From positions 1 through 64,000 of the forward strand of contig LJUY01000011.1 in assembly GCA_001304015.1 (NCBI GenBank): a stretch of 64,000 bases of DNA, given 5' to 3'. The stretch is from a candidate division Zixibacteria bacterium SM23_81 (GTDB lineage: Bacteria; SM23-81). Below the pieces are notes generated by a model, which saw only the letters and a list, made by a program, of their open reading frames with translations, had not been told where the DNA came from and ran no database searches. Positions 26,619 through 34,604 of this stretch are shown here, piece by piece. The position numbers were made by a program, and so were the translations under genes. Positions within the stretch are counted from its first letter, which is position 1; each line of letters begins with the position of its first letter.

Positions 26619-27752
26619 TTATCTCACAAGCTCCCTGGCGATGACCAGCCTCTGGATCTCTGAGGTGCCCTCGCCGATCTCGCAGAGTCGGACATCCCGA
26701 TAGTACCGCTCCAAGGGAAAATTTTCCATGTAGCCCCGGCCACCGAAAATCTGCATGGCCTGGTGGGTCACCAGGAAGCCCACTTCGGAAGCGTACAGCT
26801 TGGCCATGGCCGACTCTTTGGTGAACTTTTGTCCCCCATCCTTTAGCCTTGCAGCCAGGTAGATAAGCTGCCGAGCCGCCTCCACCTGGGTGGCCATGTC
26901 GGCTAATTTCCACTGGATGGCCTGAAACTGGCCGATAGGCCGTCCAAATTGCACCCGCTCCTTGGCCCGTTCGATGCTCTTATCCAGAGCCCCCTGAGCG
27001 ATGCCCAGAGCCATGGCTCCGATGCTGATCCTGCCCCCGTCTAGAGTGATCATGAACTGCTTAAATCCCTCTCCCTCTCTGCCCAGGAGATTCTCTTTAG
27101 GCACGCGCAGATCCTGGAAAAAAAGCTCGGCAGTATCGGCGCCCCGCAACCCCAACTTGTTCTCCTTCTTCCCCACCGAAAGTCCCGGCATCCCCTTTTC
27201 CAGAATAAATGAGCTGATGCCTTTCGTCCTCGGCTCTGATCCGGTCCTGGCCGTGATGACGAAGGTCTCGGCGACGCTGGCATTGGTGATGAAACACTTG
27301 GAGCCTTCGATGACGTAAGAATCACCATCCAAGACGGCTGTGGTCTTGGTGGCCCCAGCATCTGATCCCGCCTCCGGTTCCGTCAAACCGAAGGCACCAA
27401 GCGATGTGCCTCGAGCAAGGGGGGGGACATATTTTTTCTTCTGATCCTCCGTTCCAAACAGAAGGATTGGCGCGATGGCCAAGGAGTTGTGGGCGGCCAC
27501 GGTGATCCCAGTGGAGCCGCAGGCCCGGGAGATCTCTTCCACGGCGATGGCATAGCTGACAGTGTCCAACCCCAGGCCCCCATATTCCGGGGGATAGTTG
27601 ACGCCCATGATGCCCATGGCAGCCAGCTTGCGAATAACATTCCAGGGGAATTCTCCCTTTTGATCGATCTCAGCGGCTATGGGTTCGAGCTCCCGGAGGA
27701 CAAAATCGCGCATTCTCTGACGGAAAGTGACCTGTTCCGATGTCAGATTCAC
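26619..27752 (-). CDS. Acyl-CoA dehydrogenase (short/branched-chain type)
   Basis: This FAD enzyme introduces the alpha-beta double bond into an acyl-CoA, passing electrons to EtfAB. The 377-residue protein is full length. It has GLTEPEAGSDA, the FITNASVAETF region, QFGRPIGQFQAIQWKLADM and the C-terminal EGTSEIQRLVIAREL block with the catalytic-Glu position of short-chain acyl-CoA dehydrogenases. Substrate (butyryl, isovaleryl or another) is not decided by these motifs. Start GTG 27752 has GGAG upstream. A second paralogue lies 50 bp upstream on the same strand. Confidence 0.93.
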   Translation of the reverse strand: MNLTSEQVTFRQRMRDFVLRELEPIAAEIDQKGEFPWNVIRKLAAMGIMGVNYPPEYGGLGLDTVSYAIAVEEISRACGSTGITVAAHNSLAIAPILLFGTEDQKKKYVPPLARGTSLGAFGLTEPEAGSDAGATKTTAVLDGDSYVIEGSKCFITNASVAETFVITARTGSEPRTKGISSFILEKGMPGLSVGKKENKLGLRGADTAELFFQDLRVPKENLLGREGEGFKQFMITLDGGRISIGAMALGIAQGALDKSIERAKERVQFGRPIGQFQAIQWKLADMATQVEAARQLIYLAARLKDGGQKFTKESAMAKLYASEVGFLVTHQAMQIFGGRGYMENFPLERYYRDVRLCEIGEGTSEIQRLVIARELVR

Positions 27753-27802
27753 CCTGAATCTCCCCTCATGTTAAAGGAACTAAGGCCCCAGAGCAGGCAC
27801 CA

Positions 27803-28942
27803 TCACCGCAGCAATCCTCTGGCGATGACCATCCTCTGCGCCTCTGAAGTTCCCTCGTAGATCTCGGTCAGCCGCGCATCTCGGAAATACCGCTCCACGG
27901 CATAATCCTTCATATACCCATACCCACCGTGGATTTGAAGGGCTTTTGTGCATACCCAGGTGGCCGTTTCCGAGGCGAAGAGCTTAGCCATGGAGGCCTC
28001 AGTGCTGAATCTAACCCCCTGCTCTTTAATGTGGGCGGCGCGATGGGTGAGCAGACGAGCAGCCTCGATCCGGGTGGCCATATCGGCCAACATGAACTGG
28101 ATGGCCTGAAATTGGCAGATGGGACGGCCGAACTGCTGCCGTTGCTTGGAGTACTGGACCGCCTCGTCAAAAGCCGCCTGGGCGATGCCCACGGCCTGGG
28201 CGGCGATGCTGATCCGTCCTGAATCCAGGGCCGTAAAGGCAATCTTTAGACCCTGCCCCTCCTCCCCGATGCGGTTTTCCTTGGGCACCCGGCAATTCTC
28301 GAAGACCAATTCGCTGACGTTCGCTGCCCGCATGCCCATCTTCTTCTCCCGGGAGCCCACGGAGAAACCGGGGTTACCCTTTTCCACTACAAGACAGCAA
28401 AGCCCCTTGGCCTTGAGCTCTTTGTTGGTAGATGCGAACAACAGGACCGTCCCGGCTAGACCGCCGTTGGTGATAAAGGTCTTAGTCCCGTTGACCACGT
28501 AATGGTCTCCGTCCAACACGGCAGTGGTTTGGACGTTGCCAGCATCCGTCCCAGCCTCCGGCTCGGTGAGGGCGTAGGATCCTATCTTCTCTCCTTTGGC
28601 CAGGGGGGGCAGAAATTTTTTCTTCTGCTCGTCGCTGGCGAACTCGGTGAATATGCCACAAACCAAAGAGTTATTCACGGCCACGGTCACGGCGGTGGAG
28701 GCATCGGCCCTGGCGATCTCCTCGATGGCCACCGCATAACTCACCGCGTCCAGACCAGCGCCTCCCAGATCCTCAGGCACCATCATCCCCATGAACCCGA
28801 GAGAGCCCAGCTCTTGGAGGATCTCTGGCGGAATTTCCTCATCCTCCTCGAATTTCGCCGCTTGTGGTTTCAACTGCTCCTGAGCGAATTTGGCAGCCAG
28901 CTCTTTGATCATCTGCTGGTCTTCGGTCAGGTCTACGTTCAT
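27803..28942 (-). CDS. Acyl-CoA dehydrogenase (butyryl-CoA dehydrogenase-like)
   Basis: This 379-residue FAD-dependent acyl-CoA dehydrogenase is a paralogue of the downstream gene. It has YALTEPEAGTDAG, TFITNGGLAGT, QFGRPICQFQAIQFMLADM and ARLTEIYEGTSEAQRMVIARGLL, where the Glu of EGT is the catalytic base region. Start ATG 28942 has AGGGAGGAAAT directly upstream; the longer track ORF adds spurious residues. With hbd and thl upstream and etf downstream it completes a butyryl-CoA/beta-oxidation set. Direction (reduction or oxidation) is not evident. Confidence 0.94.
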   Translation of the reverse strand: MNVDLTEDQQMIKELAAKFAQEQLKPQAAKFEEDEEIPPEILQELGSLGFMGMMVPEDLGGAGLDAVSYAVAIEEIARADASTAVTVAVNNSLVCGIFTEFASDEQKKKFLPPLAKGEKIGSYALTEPEAGTDAGNVQTTAVLDGDHYVVNGTKTFITNGGLAGTVLLFASTNKELKAKGLCCLVVEKGNPGFSVGSREKKMGMRAANVSELVFENCRVPKENRIGEEGQGLKIAFTALDSGRISIAAQAVGIAQAAFDEAVQYSKQRQQFGRPICQFQAIQFMLADMATRIEAARLLTHRAAHIKEQGVRFSTEASMAKLFASETATWVCTKALQIHGGYGYMKDYAVERYFRDARLTEIYEGTSEAQRMVIARGLLR

Positions 28943-28979
28943 ATTTCCTCCCTTGTGGGATGCCACCGAATGGATCCCA

Positions 28980-29831
28980 TCACTCGTAATCGTAGAATCC
29001 CTTTCCAGTCTTTCTTCCCAGATATCCGGCCTGAACCATCTTGCGCAACAGATTACAGGGACGGTATTTAGAGTCGCAGAACCCTTCGTACAGCACCTCC
29101 ATAATGGCCAGGCAGACATCAAGTCCGATGAGGTCAGCCAGAGCGAGCGGCCCCATGGGATGGTTCATCCCCAACTTCATCACCGTGTCGATGTCTTCCT
29201 TAGAGGCCACGCCCTCCATGAGGGTAAAGGCTGCCTCGTTGATCATGGGCATCAGGATGCGGTTGGCCACAAAGCCCGGAAAATCACTGACCGCTACGGG
29301 CGTCTTGCCCAGTTTCTCCGTTAGCTCTTCGATGGTCTGGAAGGTCTCGTCGCTGGTGGCCAGCCCTCGTATCAGCTCCACCAATTTCATCACGGGAACG
29401 GGGTTCATGAAGTGCATGCCGATGACTTTTTCCGGCCGCTTGGTGACAGCAGCCAGCTCGGTGATGGACAGCGACGACGTATTGCTGGCCAGAATGGTCT
29501 CTGGAGGACAGAGTCCATCCAGCTGGGCAAACAGCTTTTTCTTCAGATCAAGATCTTCTGTGGCGGCCTCCACCACAACCTGCGAGCCCTTAACCGCCTC
29601 AATATCGGCACTGGTCTCTATGCGAGCGAGAGCCTTCTCCATATCATCGGCGCCGATGATCTCCTTTTTAACCTGCCGTTCCATGTTCTTCTTGACGACG
29701 GTCATGGCCCTATCTAAGACTTCCTGAGTCACGTCGGTCAGGATCACATCGTGCCCCGAGAGGGCACAGACGTGAGCGATGCCGTTTCCCATGGTTCCAG
29801 CGCCGACGATGCCGATCCGGGAGATGGTCAT
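28980..29831 (-). CDS. hbd: 3-hydroxybutyryl-CoA dehydrogenase
   Basis: Hbd interconverts acetoacetyl-CoA and 3-hydroxybutyryl-CoA with NAD(P)H. The 283-residue protein has the Rossmann loop IGIVGAGTMGNGIAH, the catalytic His/Glu region GMHFMNPVPVMKLVELIRG and the C-terminal GMNHPMGPLALADLIGLD, all typical. Start ATG 29831 has AGGAGG upstream, and the track's extra N-terminus reads into repeat copy E. It lies between thl and the acyl-CoA dehydrogenases, as in classical bcs operons. Confidence 0.96.
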   Translation of the reverse strand: MTISRIGIVGAGTMGNGIAHVCALSGHDVILTDVTQEVLDRAMTVVKKNMERQVKKEIIGADDMEKALARIETSADIEAVKGSQVVVEAATEDLDLKKKLFAQLDGLCPPETILASNTSSLSITELAAVTKRPEKVIGMHFMNPVPVMKLVELIRGLATSDETFQTIEELTEKLGKTPVAVSDFPGFVANRILMPMINEAAFTLMEGVASKEDIDTVMKLGMNHPMGPLALADLIGLDVCLAIMEVLYEGFCDSKYRPCNLLRKMVQAGYLGRKTGKGFYDYE

Positions 29832-29839
29832 TGTCCTTC

Positions 29840-29985
29840 CTCCTTGAAAAGCCGTTAATCGTGGATCGTTAATCGTGAATCGTGAAAACCATAATTGCAA
29901 TTGGCAATGGCAGTAGCAATAAAAGAGTGTAAGCTACTACTGCCGACTATTTTCTTATTGCCATTGCCATTTTCATTTGTCTCTA
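29840..29985 (-). repeat. Dispersed intergenic repeat, copy E (short form)
   Basis: GTTAATCGTGGATCGTTAAT words are followed by GCAATTGGCAATGGCAGTAG and TTCTTATTGCCATTGCCATT. It sits between thl and hbd; the thl stop falls at its edge. Confidence 0.75.
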
Positions 29986-31176
29986 AAGTAGCTCCACACA
30001 CATGGCCACGGCGTTTCCACCGCCAAGACACAGAGTGGCCAGGCCGACCTTCTTGCTCCGGTCGGCCAGGGCGTACAGCAGGGTCACCAACACACGGGTG
30101 CCGCTGGCCCCGATGGGATGACCCAAGGCGATGGCTCCACCATTGACGTTGACGCGATCCCAATCCCATCCCAGCTCTTTTCCATCGGCCAGGGCCTGGG
30201 CACTGAAGGCCTCATTGGCCTCGATGAGGTCGAAATCGCCGATGGTCATCTTCAGCTTGGCCATTAACTTCTTTACCGCCACTACCGGTGAATAAAACAG
30301 CCACTTGGGCTCGGTGCCGCCGGTGGCGTAACCCCGGATGATGGCCATTGGCTTGACGCCCAGCTTTTCGGCCTTCTCCCTGGCCATGACCACCACCGCC
30401 GCCGCTCCGTCGCTGAGGCCCGGTGAGTTTCCGGCGGTTAACATGCCGTCTTTCTTGAAGGCCGGCCGCAGCTTGCCTAACCGCTCTAACTTCGTGTTGG
30501 CCCGGGGGGTCTCATCGGTGTCGAAAATGATCGGCTCCCCTTTCCTCTGGGGGATCTCCACGGAGAGGATCTCCTCCTTGAACTTGCCCCCCTCAATGGC
30601 TTTGACAGCCTTCATCTGGCTATCGTAGGCATATCGATCCAGCTCCTCCCGGGTAAGCTTACTCTTCTCGGCGGTCAGCTCCGCCGCCATCCCCATGTGA
30701 AAGTCGTTGAAGGAATCCCACAAGCCGTCCAATATCATGCCATCCTTCAACTTCTGATCCCCGAACTTGAATCCCTTTCTGGCACCATGCAGTACATAGG
30801 GGGCGTTGCTCATGCTCTCCATCCCTCCAGCCACGATCACGTCCAGATCGCCCAGCCGAATGGCTTGCGCGGCAAGCTCCACGGCCTTCAGGCCAGACCC
30901 GCAGACTTTGTTGATGGTCATGGCGCCCGCCTCTGGGGGAATGCCGCCACCAATGGCCGCCTGCCGTCCAGGGGCTTGGCCGCAACCACCCTGCAACACC
31001 TGGCCCATGATTACCTCTTGTACCTCTTTAGGATCGATGCTGGCCCTGTTGACAGCCTCATTGATGACCATGGCGCCCAGTTGCGGGGCGGTGAAAGATG
31101 AAAGGGAGCCCAGGAAATTTCCGGTGGGCGTCCTGACGGCGCTGATGATGACAGCGTCTCGCGGCTTTGTGTCCAT
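29983..31176 (-). CDS. thlA: Acetyl-CoA acetyltransferase (thiolase)
   Basis: Thiolase condenses two acetyl-CoA to acetoacetyl-CoA or cleaves 3-ketoacyl-CoA. The 397-residue protein has the nucleophilic Cys in INKVCGSGLKAVE, the NVNGGAIALGHPIGASG His motif and the CLGGGNA Cys. Start ATG 31176 has GGAGGT upstream. It is the first gene of the thl-hbd-acd-acd-etf-hdr series. The upstream spacer (31177-31369) contains no gene, and a weak TATATT element might be a promoter. Confidence 0.96.
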   Translation of the reverse strand: MDTKPRDAVIISAVRTPTGNFLGSLSSFTAPQLGAMVINEAVNRASIDPKEVQEVIMGQVLQGGCGQAPGRQAAIGGGIPPEAGAMTINKVCGSGLKAVELAAQAIRLGDLDVIVAGGMESMSNAPYVLHGARKGFKFGDQKLKDGMILDGLWDSFNDFHMGMAAELTAEKSKLTREELDRYAYDSQMKAVKAIEGGKFKEEILSVEIPQRKGEPIIFDTDETPRANTKLERLGKLRPAFKKDGMLTAGNSPGLSDGAAAVVVMAREKAEKLGVKPMAIIRGYATGGTEPKWLFYSPVVAVKKLMAKLKMTIGDFDLIEANEAFSAQALADGKELGWDWDRVNVNGGAIALGHPIGASGTRVLVTLLYALADRSKKVGLATLCLGGGNAVAMCVELL

Positions 31177-31369
31177 TGCATACCTCCTACCAGAAAGTGA
31201 ATCTTTTCACAATCGACAATATACTAAAACAACAACTTCCTTCATAGAAGAAAATTTGCGTTGGCTATACCCGCCTTTGAATGATTCCCCTGAATCTCCT
31301 CAGTTCTTTCCTGGGTGTATCTCGTTCAAATTCATTCTTGAAATGGAGCCCGACCCTCTGGTTCTGTCC

Positions 31370-32218
31370 TCATTTTTCTGGAGATTGTTCAGCAGCCAAT
31401 TGCTGGACCAAATGGGTGACCAACTTTGCGGAATTGCGAGCCGCTATTTTGTAGAATTCTCTGTAATCTTGCTCGGCATCTTCATCAGATGTATCGCTGA
31501 GAGAACGAACTATAAGACATGAAACACCCTGCTGCCAACATATTTGAGCGATGGCTGCCCCCTCCATCTCTACTGCGTCAGCCTGAAAACTTTCGCGTAA
31601 CTCGATTTTCTTGGGAGAGGAGGAAACAAACACATCCCCCGTCACAATGATCCCCCTGATGACTTTGGGAAGCCTGCTAATTCCGCTGGTCTCTATCTTC
31701 TCAAATTGAACTTTTTTGTTCGCTGTCTCTGCCAGGGTTAAAAGCCGAGCGTCTGCGGCGAAGAAAACTGGATTTCTCTCTCCAGTTATCGGATTGCGCA
31801 CTCCCCAATTCTGGAGCCCATCCGTAGTAATGCTGCCCAGATCATGCTGCGCCGTCTTCGCAGCGATGACGATATCTCCAGGGAGCAAATCGGGATTTAT
31901 CCCGCCGGCTATTCCTGTAAATATCACTTCGCTCGGTTTAAAGTGCTCGATAAGGAGAGTCGTAACCATGGCGGCATTCACCTTGCCCGCTCCGGTTCGG
32001 GCCAGAACGATTTGCCGACCTTTTATCTCGCCGGATATGAACTGTATTCCCTCAATGTACTGTTCCCTGGCATTGGTGACCTGGCCCTCAAGCAACATGA
32101 TCTCCTCAGTTAACGCCCCCAGTATTCCAGTGACAGGCCCCTCTTCCGCGAAACACAGGTCACCGACCAATAGGAAAAAAGAGAGGCATATCGTTACTAT
32201 GAACTTTATGCACTGCAT
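31370..32218 (-). CDS. Exported MTA/SAH-nucleosidase-like phosphorylase
   Basis: This family removes adenine from methylthioadenosine or S-adenosylhomocysteine, normally in the cytosol. The 282-residue protein keeps the fold signatures ALTEEIMLL (acid residue), TGIAGGINPDL, VEMEGAAIAQIC and the SDTSDEDA aspartate. It has a clear N-terminal signal peptide (FIVTICLSFFLLVGDLCFA), so the product is secreted or periplasmic, which is unusual. Start ATG 32218 is the only one giving the full signal. Neighbours are the biotin carrier genes, separated by repeat copy F. Confidence 0.8.
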   Translation of the reverse strand: MQCIKFIVTICLSFFLLVGDLCFAEEGPVTGILGALTEEIMLLEGQVTNAREQYIEGIQFISGEIKGRQIVLARTGAGKVNAAMVTTLLIEHFKPSEVIFTGIAGGINPDLLPGDIVIAAKTAQHDLGSITTDGLQNWGVRNPITGERNPVFFAADARLLTLAETANKKVQFEKIETSGISRLPKVIRGIIVTGDVFVSSSPKKIELRESFQADAVEMEGAAIAQICWQQGVSCLIVRSLSDTSDEDAEQDYREFYKIAARNSAKLVTHLVQQLAAEQSPEK

Positions 32219-32254
32219 GATCCTTCAGCATCCCTCTCGAAGACCGTGGATGGT

Positions 32255-32488
32255 TTATCGGCTTCGAAGCTCGTTACGTGAATCGTGATTCGTGAATCGT
32301 AAGTCGTTTTAAGAAAGGATCTTAAGATTTAGGACCCCACCTCCGCTTCAAAAATAGCACATCTAGATTTCTCACGGTATTTCCCAAATCCTGACTGGGC
32401 TGAGTAGGAAAAGGCAAATCTCCAATCGCCAATTTTCAATTTTCAAGCTTTTTGCATCGAGTCTCGGATTTCCACGAATCGCAAGTAT
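32255..32488 (-). repeat. Dispersed intergenic repeat, copy F
   Basis: The copy spans the gap between the biotin carrier gene and the nucleosidase gene. GGCTTCGAAGCTCGTTACGT at its left end matches copy G, and CGTGAATCGTGATTCGTGAA words follow. AATTTTCAATTTTCAAGCTT with GCATCGAGTCTCGG resembles the AATCTTCAATTTTCAATC and CATCGATTCTCG words of copy D. Confidence 0.78.
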
Positions 32489-33013
32489 CTACTCCTCCAA
32501 TTCCAGCTCCACGATGGGCTGTCCCGCGTCCACCAAATCTCCCGGGCTGGCGCAAATCTTCCTCACACGGGCCCGCCGTGGCGACTTGAGCTCGTTCTCC
32601 ATCTTCATGGCCTCAACGATGGCCAGGGTCTGGCTTCGTTCCACGATCTCTCCCTGGAGAACATGAATCTTGACCACCTGGCCGGGCATGGGAGATACGA
32701 CCGCAGAGGCAGCAGGAGCGGATTGCATTTGAAGGAAGGCCTGATCCTTTGGCAATTCCCGGACTTCCTCTACACGAAACTGCTTTCCATCGATGGAGAT
32801 GTATCTGAATTCTCTATCCCTGGCCAGATAGACTGTCAAGGAGCGATTTCCTAATTTTAGAGAGAGGCAGTTATCCGATATAGGCCACGCGTCAGCCTCC
32901 AACTGCCGCCCACCCATCTGCACGCGCCAGCGACCTGACTCACAGGCTAATGATACCCGGTGAACCTTTCCCTCGATGCTGAACTGAAACGATCTGCCCG
33001 CAGTTTTTGCCAT
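32489..33013 (-). CDS. Biotin carboxyl carrier protein (biotinyl/lipoyl domain)
   Basis: The 174-residue protein carries biotin for an acyl-CoA carboxylase. The C-terminal lipoyl/biotinyl domain (about 105-174) has VVSPMPGQVVKI and the biotinylation motif VEAMKMENEL. The N-terminal half is a poorly conserved beta-rich region (QFSIEGKVHRVSL) like the one linking carboxylase and carrier in PCC/MCC alpha chains. So here the alpha chain is split into two genes. Start ATG 33013 has AAAGG 10 bases upstream. It follows the biotin carboxylase gene by 66 bp. Confidence 0.9.
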   Translation of the reverse strand: MAKTAGRSFQFSIEGKVHRVSLACESGRWRVQMGGRQLEADAWPISDNCLSLKLGNRSLTVYLARDREFRYISIDGKQFRVEEVRELPKDQAFLQMQSAPAASAVVSPMPGQVVKIHVLQGEIVERSQTLAIVEAMKMENELKSPRRARVRKICASPGDLVDAGQPIVELELEE

Positions 33014-33079
33014 GGTGTGTTCGCCTTTCAAAGTTCAGGGCTCTAAGGGTATAAAGCCTCTCCTACAGGGCCTCTACCC

Positions 33080-34585
33080 CTAAAGCCCCCCAATCCTCCA
33101 CCCACCTCCCATCTGCCAAGGGCTAATTTTTCTCTCCCTGACGGGTAAGCCTTCCTTCTGAGCCCGGCTTTTCCCCTGAGCATCCACAGCCGCGCCAAGA
33201 AGAATGGCCTCTAAGAGGTCTTGGTCCAGCTCCTGTTTCCATGGCAGCATGTATTTTTCTAAAAAATCGGTGCGGGTGTTGCCGGCCACGAATTCCGGTT
33301 GGGAGACGATGTCCTGCAGGAAACCGACACTGGTTTGAATTCCCAGGATGACCATCTCCTGGAGAGCGGAGAGCATTCTGCGGCGCGCTTCCTCTCGATC
33401 TATACCCCAGGCAATCACTTTCGACAGAATGGGATCGTAGTGAACGGGCACCTGGCATCCCGAGTATATGCCGCAATCATGCCTTACTCCAGGGCCTCCA
33501 GGTTCGCGCAAGAAGAGCACCCGGCCGGAGGAAGGCATGAAACCATTGGTCGGGTCCTCTGCGTAAATACGGCATTCGATAGCATGACCAAACCGGTTCA
33601 CATCCCTTTGCTGAAAGTTCAGTTTTCGGCCCGAGGCGATGAAAATTTGCTGTTTGACCAGGTCTACCCCTGTGGTCAGCTCGGTCACTGGGTGCTCCAC
33701 CTGAAGTCTGGCGTTTACTTCTAAGAAGTAAAAATGGCCTTCGTCGTCCATAAGAAATTCCACTGTCCCAGCGTTGGTGTACCTGGCAGTTTTTATGACA
33801 GCTATGGCGGCCTCTCCCATCTCGGCCCGGAGAGCATCGTCCAATGCCACCGAGGGTGCTTCCTCGACGATCTTCTGATGCCTGCGCTGAATGGAGCACT
33901 CGCGCTCGAAGAGGTGGACCACGTTGCCCTCTTTGTCAGCTAACATCTGAAACTCAATATGCCGCGGCGCTGGAAGGTATTTCTCCAAATAGACGGATTC
34001 ATCTCCAAAAGCCCCCTTGGCCTCGCGCTTGCCGGCCTCCACGGCCTGGGCCAGCTCCTCAGGGCAGGCGATCACTCTCATTCCTTTACCACCGCCTCCC
34101 GCTGACGCTTTGAGCAGAACGGGATAACCGATCTGTTCCGCCTCGGCCAAAAAATGACCTATGTCCGACCCTTTTTCTTTCATCCCGGGGATGATCGGGA
34201 TGCCCGCCCGGCTCATGGTCACCCGAGAGGCCACCTTATCTCCGACCAACGCCAGGGCGCGGGAGTCCGGTCCGATGAAGATCACGTTCTCCTTCTCACA
34301 CCGTCTGGCGAAATCGGCGTTCTCGGCCAAAAAACCATAGCCGGGATGGATGGCCTGGGCTTTGGATTTCCTGGCGACGGCCAAGATGGCATCCATGTTC
34401 AGGTAGCTCTCCAAAGGAGCTGGGGGACCAACACACAGGGCTTCATCGGCCATCTGGACGTGCAAGGACTCCCTGTCCACCTCAGAATAGATGGCCACGG
34501 TGGAGATGCCCAGCTCTCGACAGGCTCTAATTACCCTCACGGCGATCTCGCCCCGATTTGCGACTAGCACTTTTTTCAGTTTCAT
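33080..34585 (-). CDS. accC: Acyl-CoA carboxylase biotin carboxylase subunit
   Basis: This enzyme carboxylates biotin on the carrier protein using ATP and bicarbonate. The 501-residue protein has VLVANRGEIAVRVIR, the ATP-grasp glycine loop KASAGGGGKGMRV, FLEVNARLQVEHPVTE and a full biotin-carboxylase C-terminal domain. The last 30-40 residues are Arg/Gly-rich without a carrier domain. With the carrier downstream and the carboxyltransferase at 43.4-45 kb it makes a three-part propionyl/methylcrotonyl-CoA carboxylase-type enzyme. The substrate is set by the carboxyltransferase, which looks like MccB. Confidence 0.94.
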   Translation of the reverse strand: MKLKKVLVANRGEIAVRVIRACRELGISTVAIYSEVDRESLHVQMADEALCVGPPAPLESYLNMDAILAVARKSKAQAIHPGYGFLAENADFARRCEKENVIFIGPDSRALALVGDKVASRVTMSRAGIPIIPGMKEKGSDIGHFLAEAEQIGYPVLLKASAGGGGKGMRVIACPEELAQAVEAGKREAKGAFGDESVYLEKYLPAPRHIEFQMLADKEGNVVHLFERECSIQRRHQKIVEEAPSVALDDALRAEMGEAAIAVIKTARYTNAGTVEFLMDDEGHFYFLEVNARLQVEHPVTELTTGVDLVKQQIFIASGRKLNFQQRDVNRFGHAIECRIYAEDPTNGFMPSSGRVLFLREPGGPGVRHDCGIYSGCQVPVHYDPILSKVIAWGIDREEARRRMLSALQEMVILGIQTSVGFLQDIVSQPEFVAGNTRTDFLEKYMLPWKQELDQDLLEAILLGAAVDAQGKSRAQKEGLPVRERKISPWQMGGGWRIGGL

Positions 34586-34604
34586 GGCTCTCGCCCGGAA
34601 AGGA

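Noticed and set aside
26584-26913. N-terminal extension of the Fe-S oxidoreductase ORF (417 residues in the track)
   Set aside because: This stretch reads antiparallel-frame shadow sequence from the 3' end of the acyl-CoA dehydrogenase gene. The real start is ATG 26583 with a good ribosome site.
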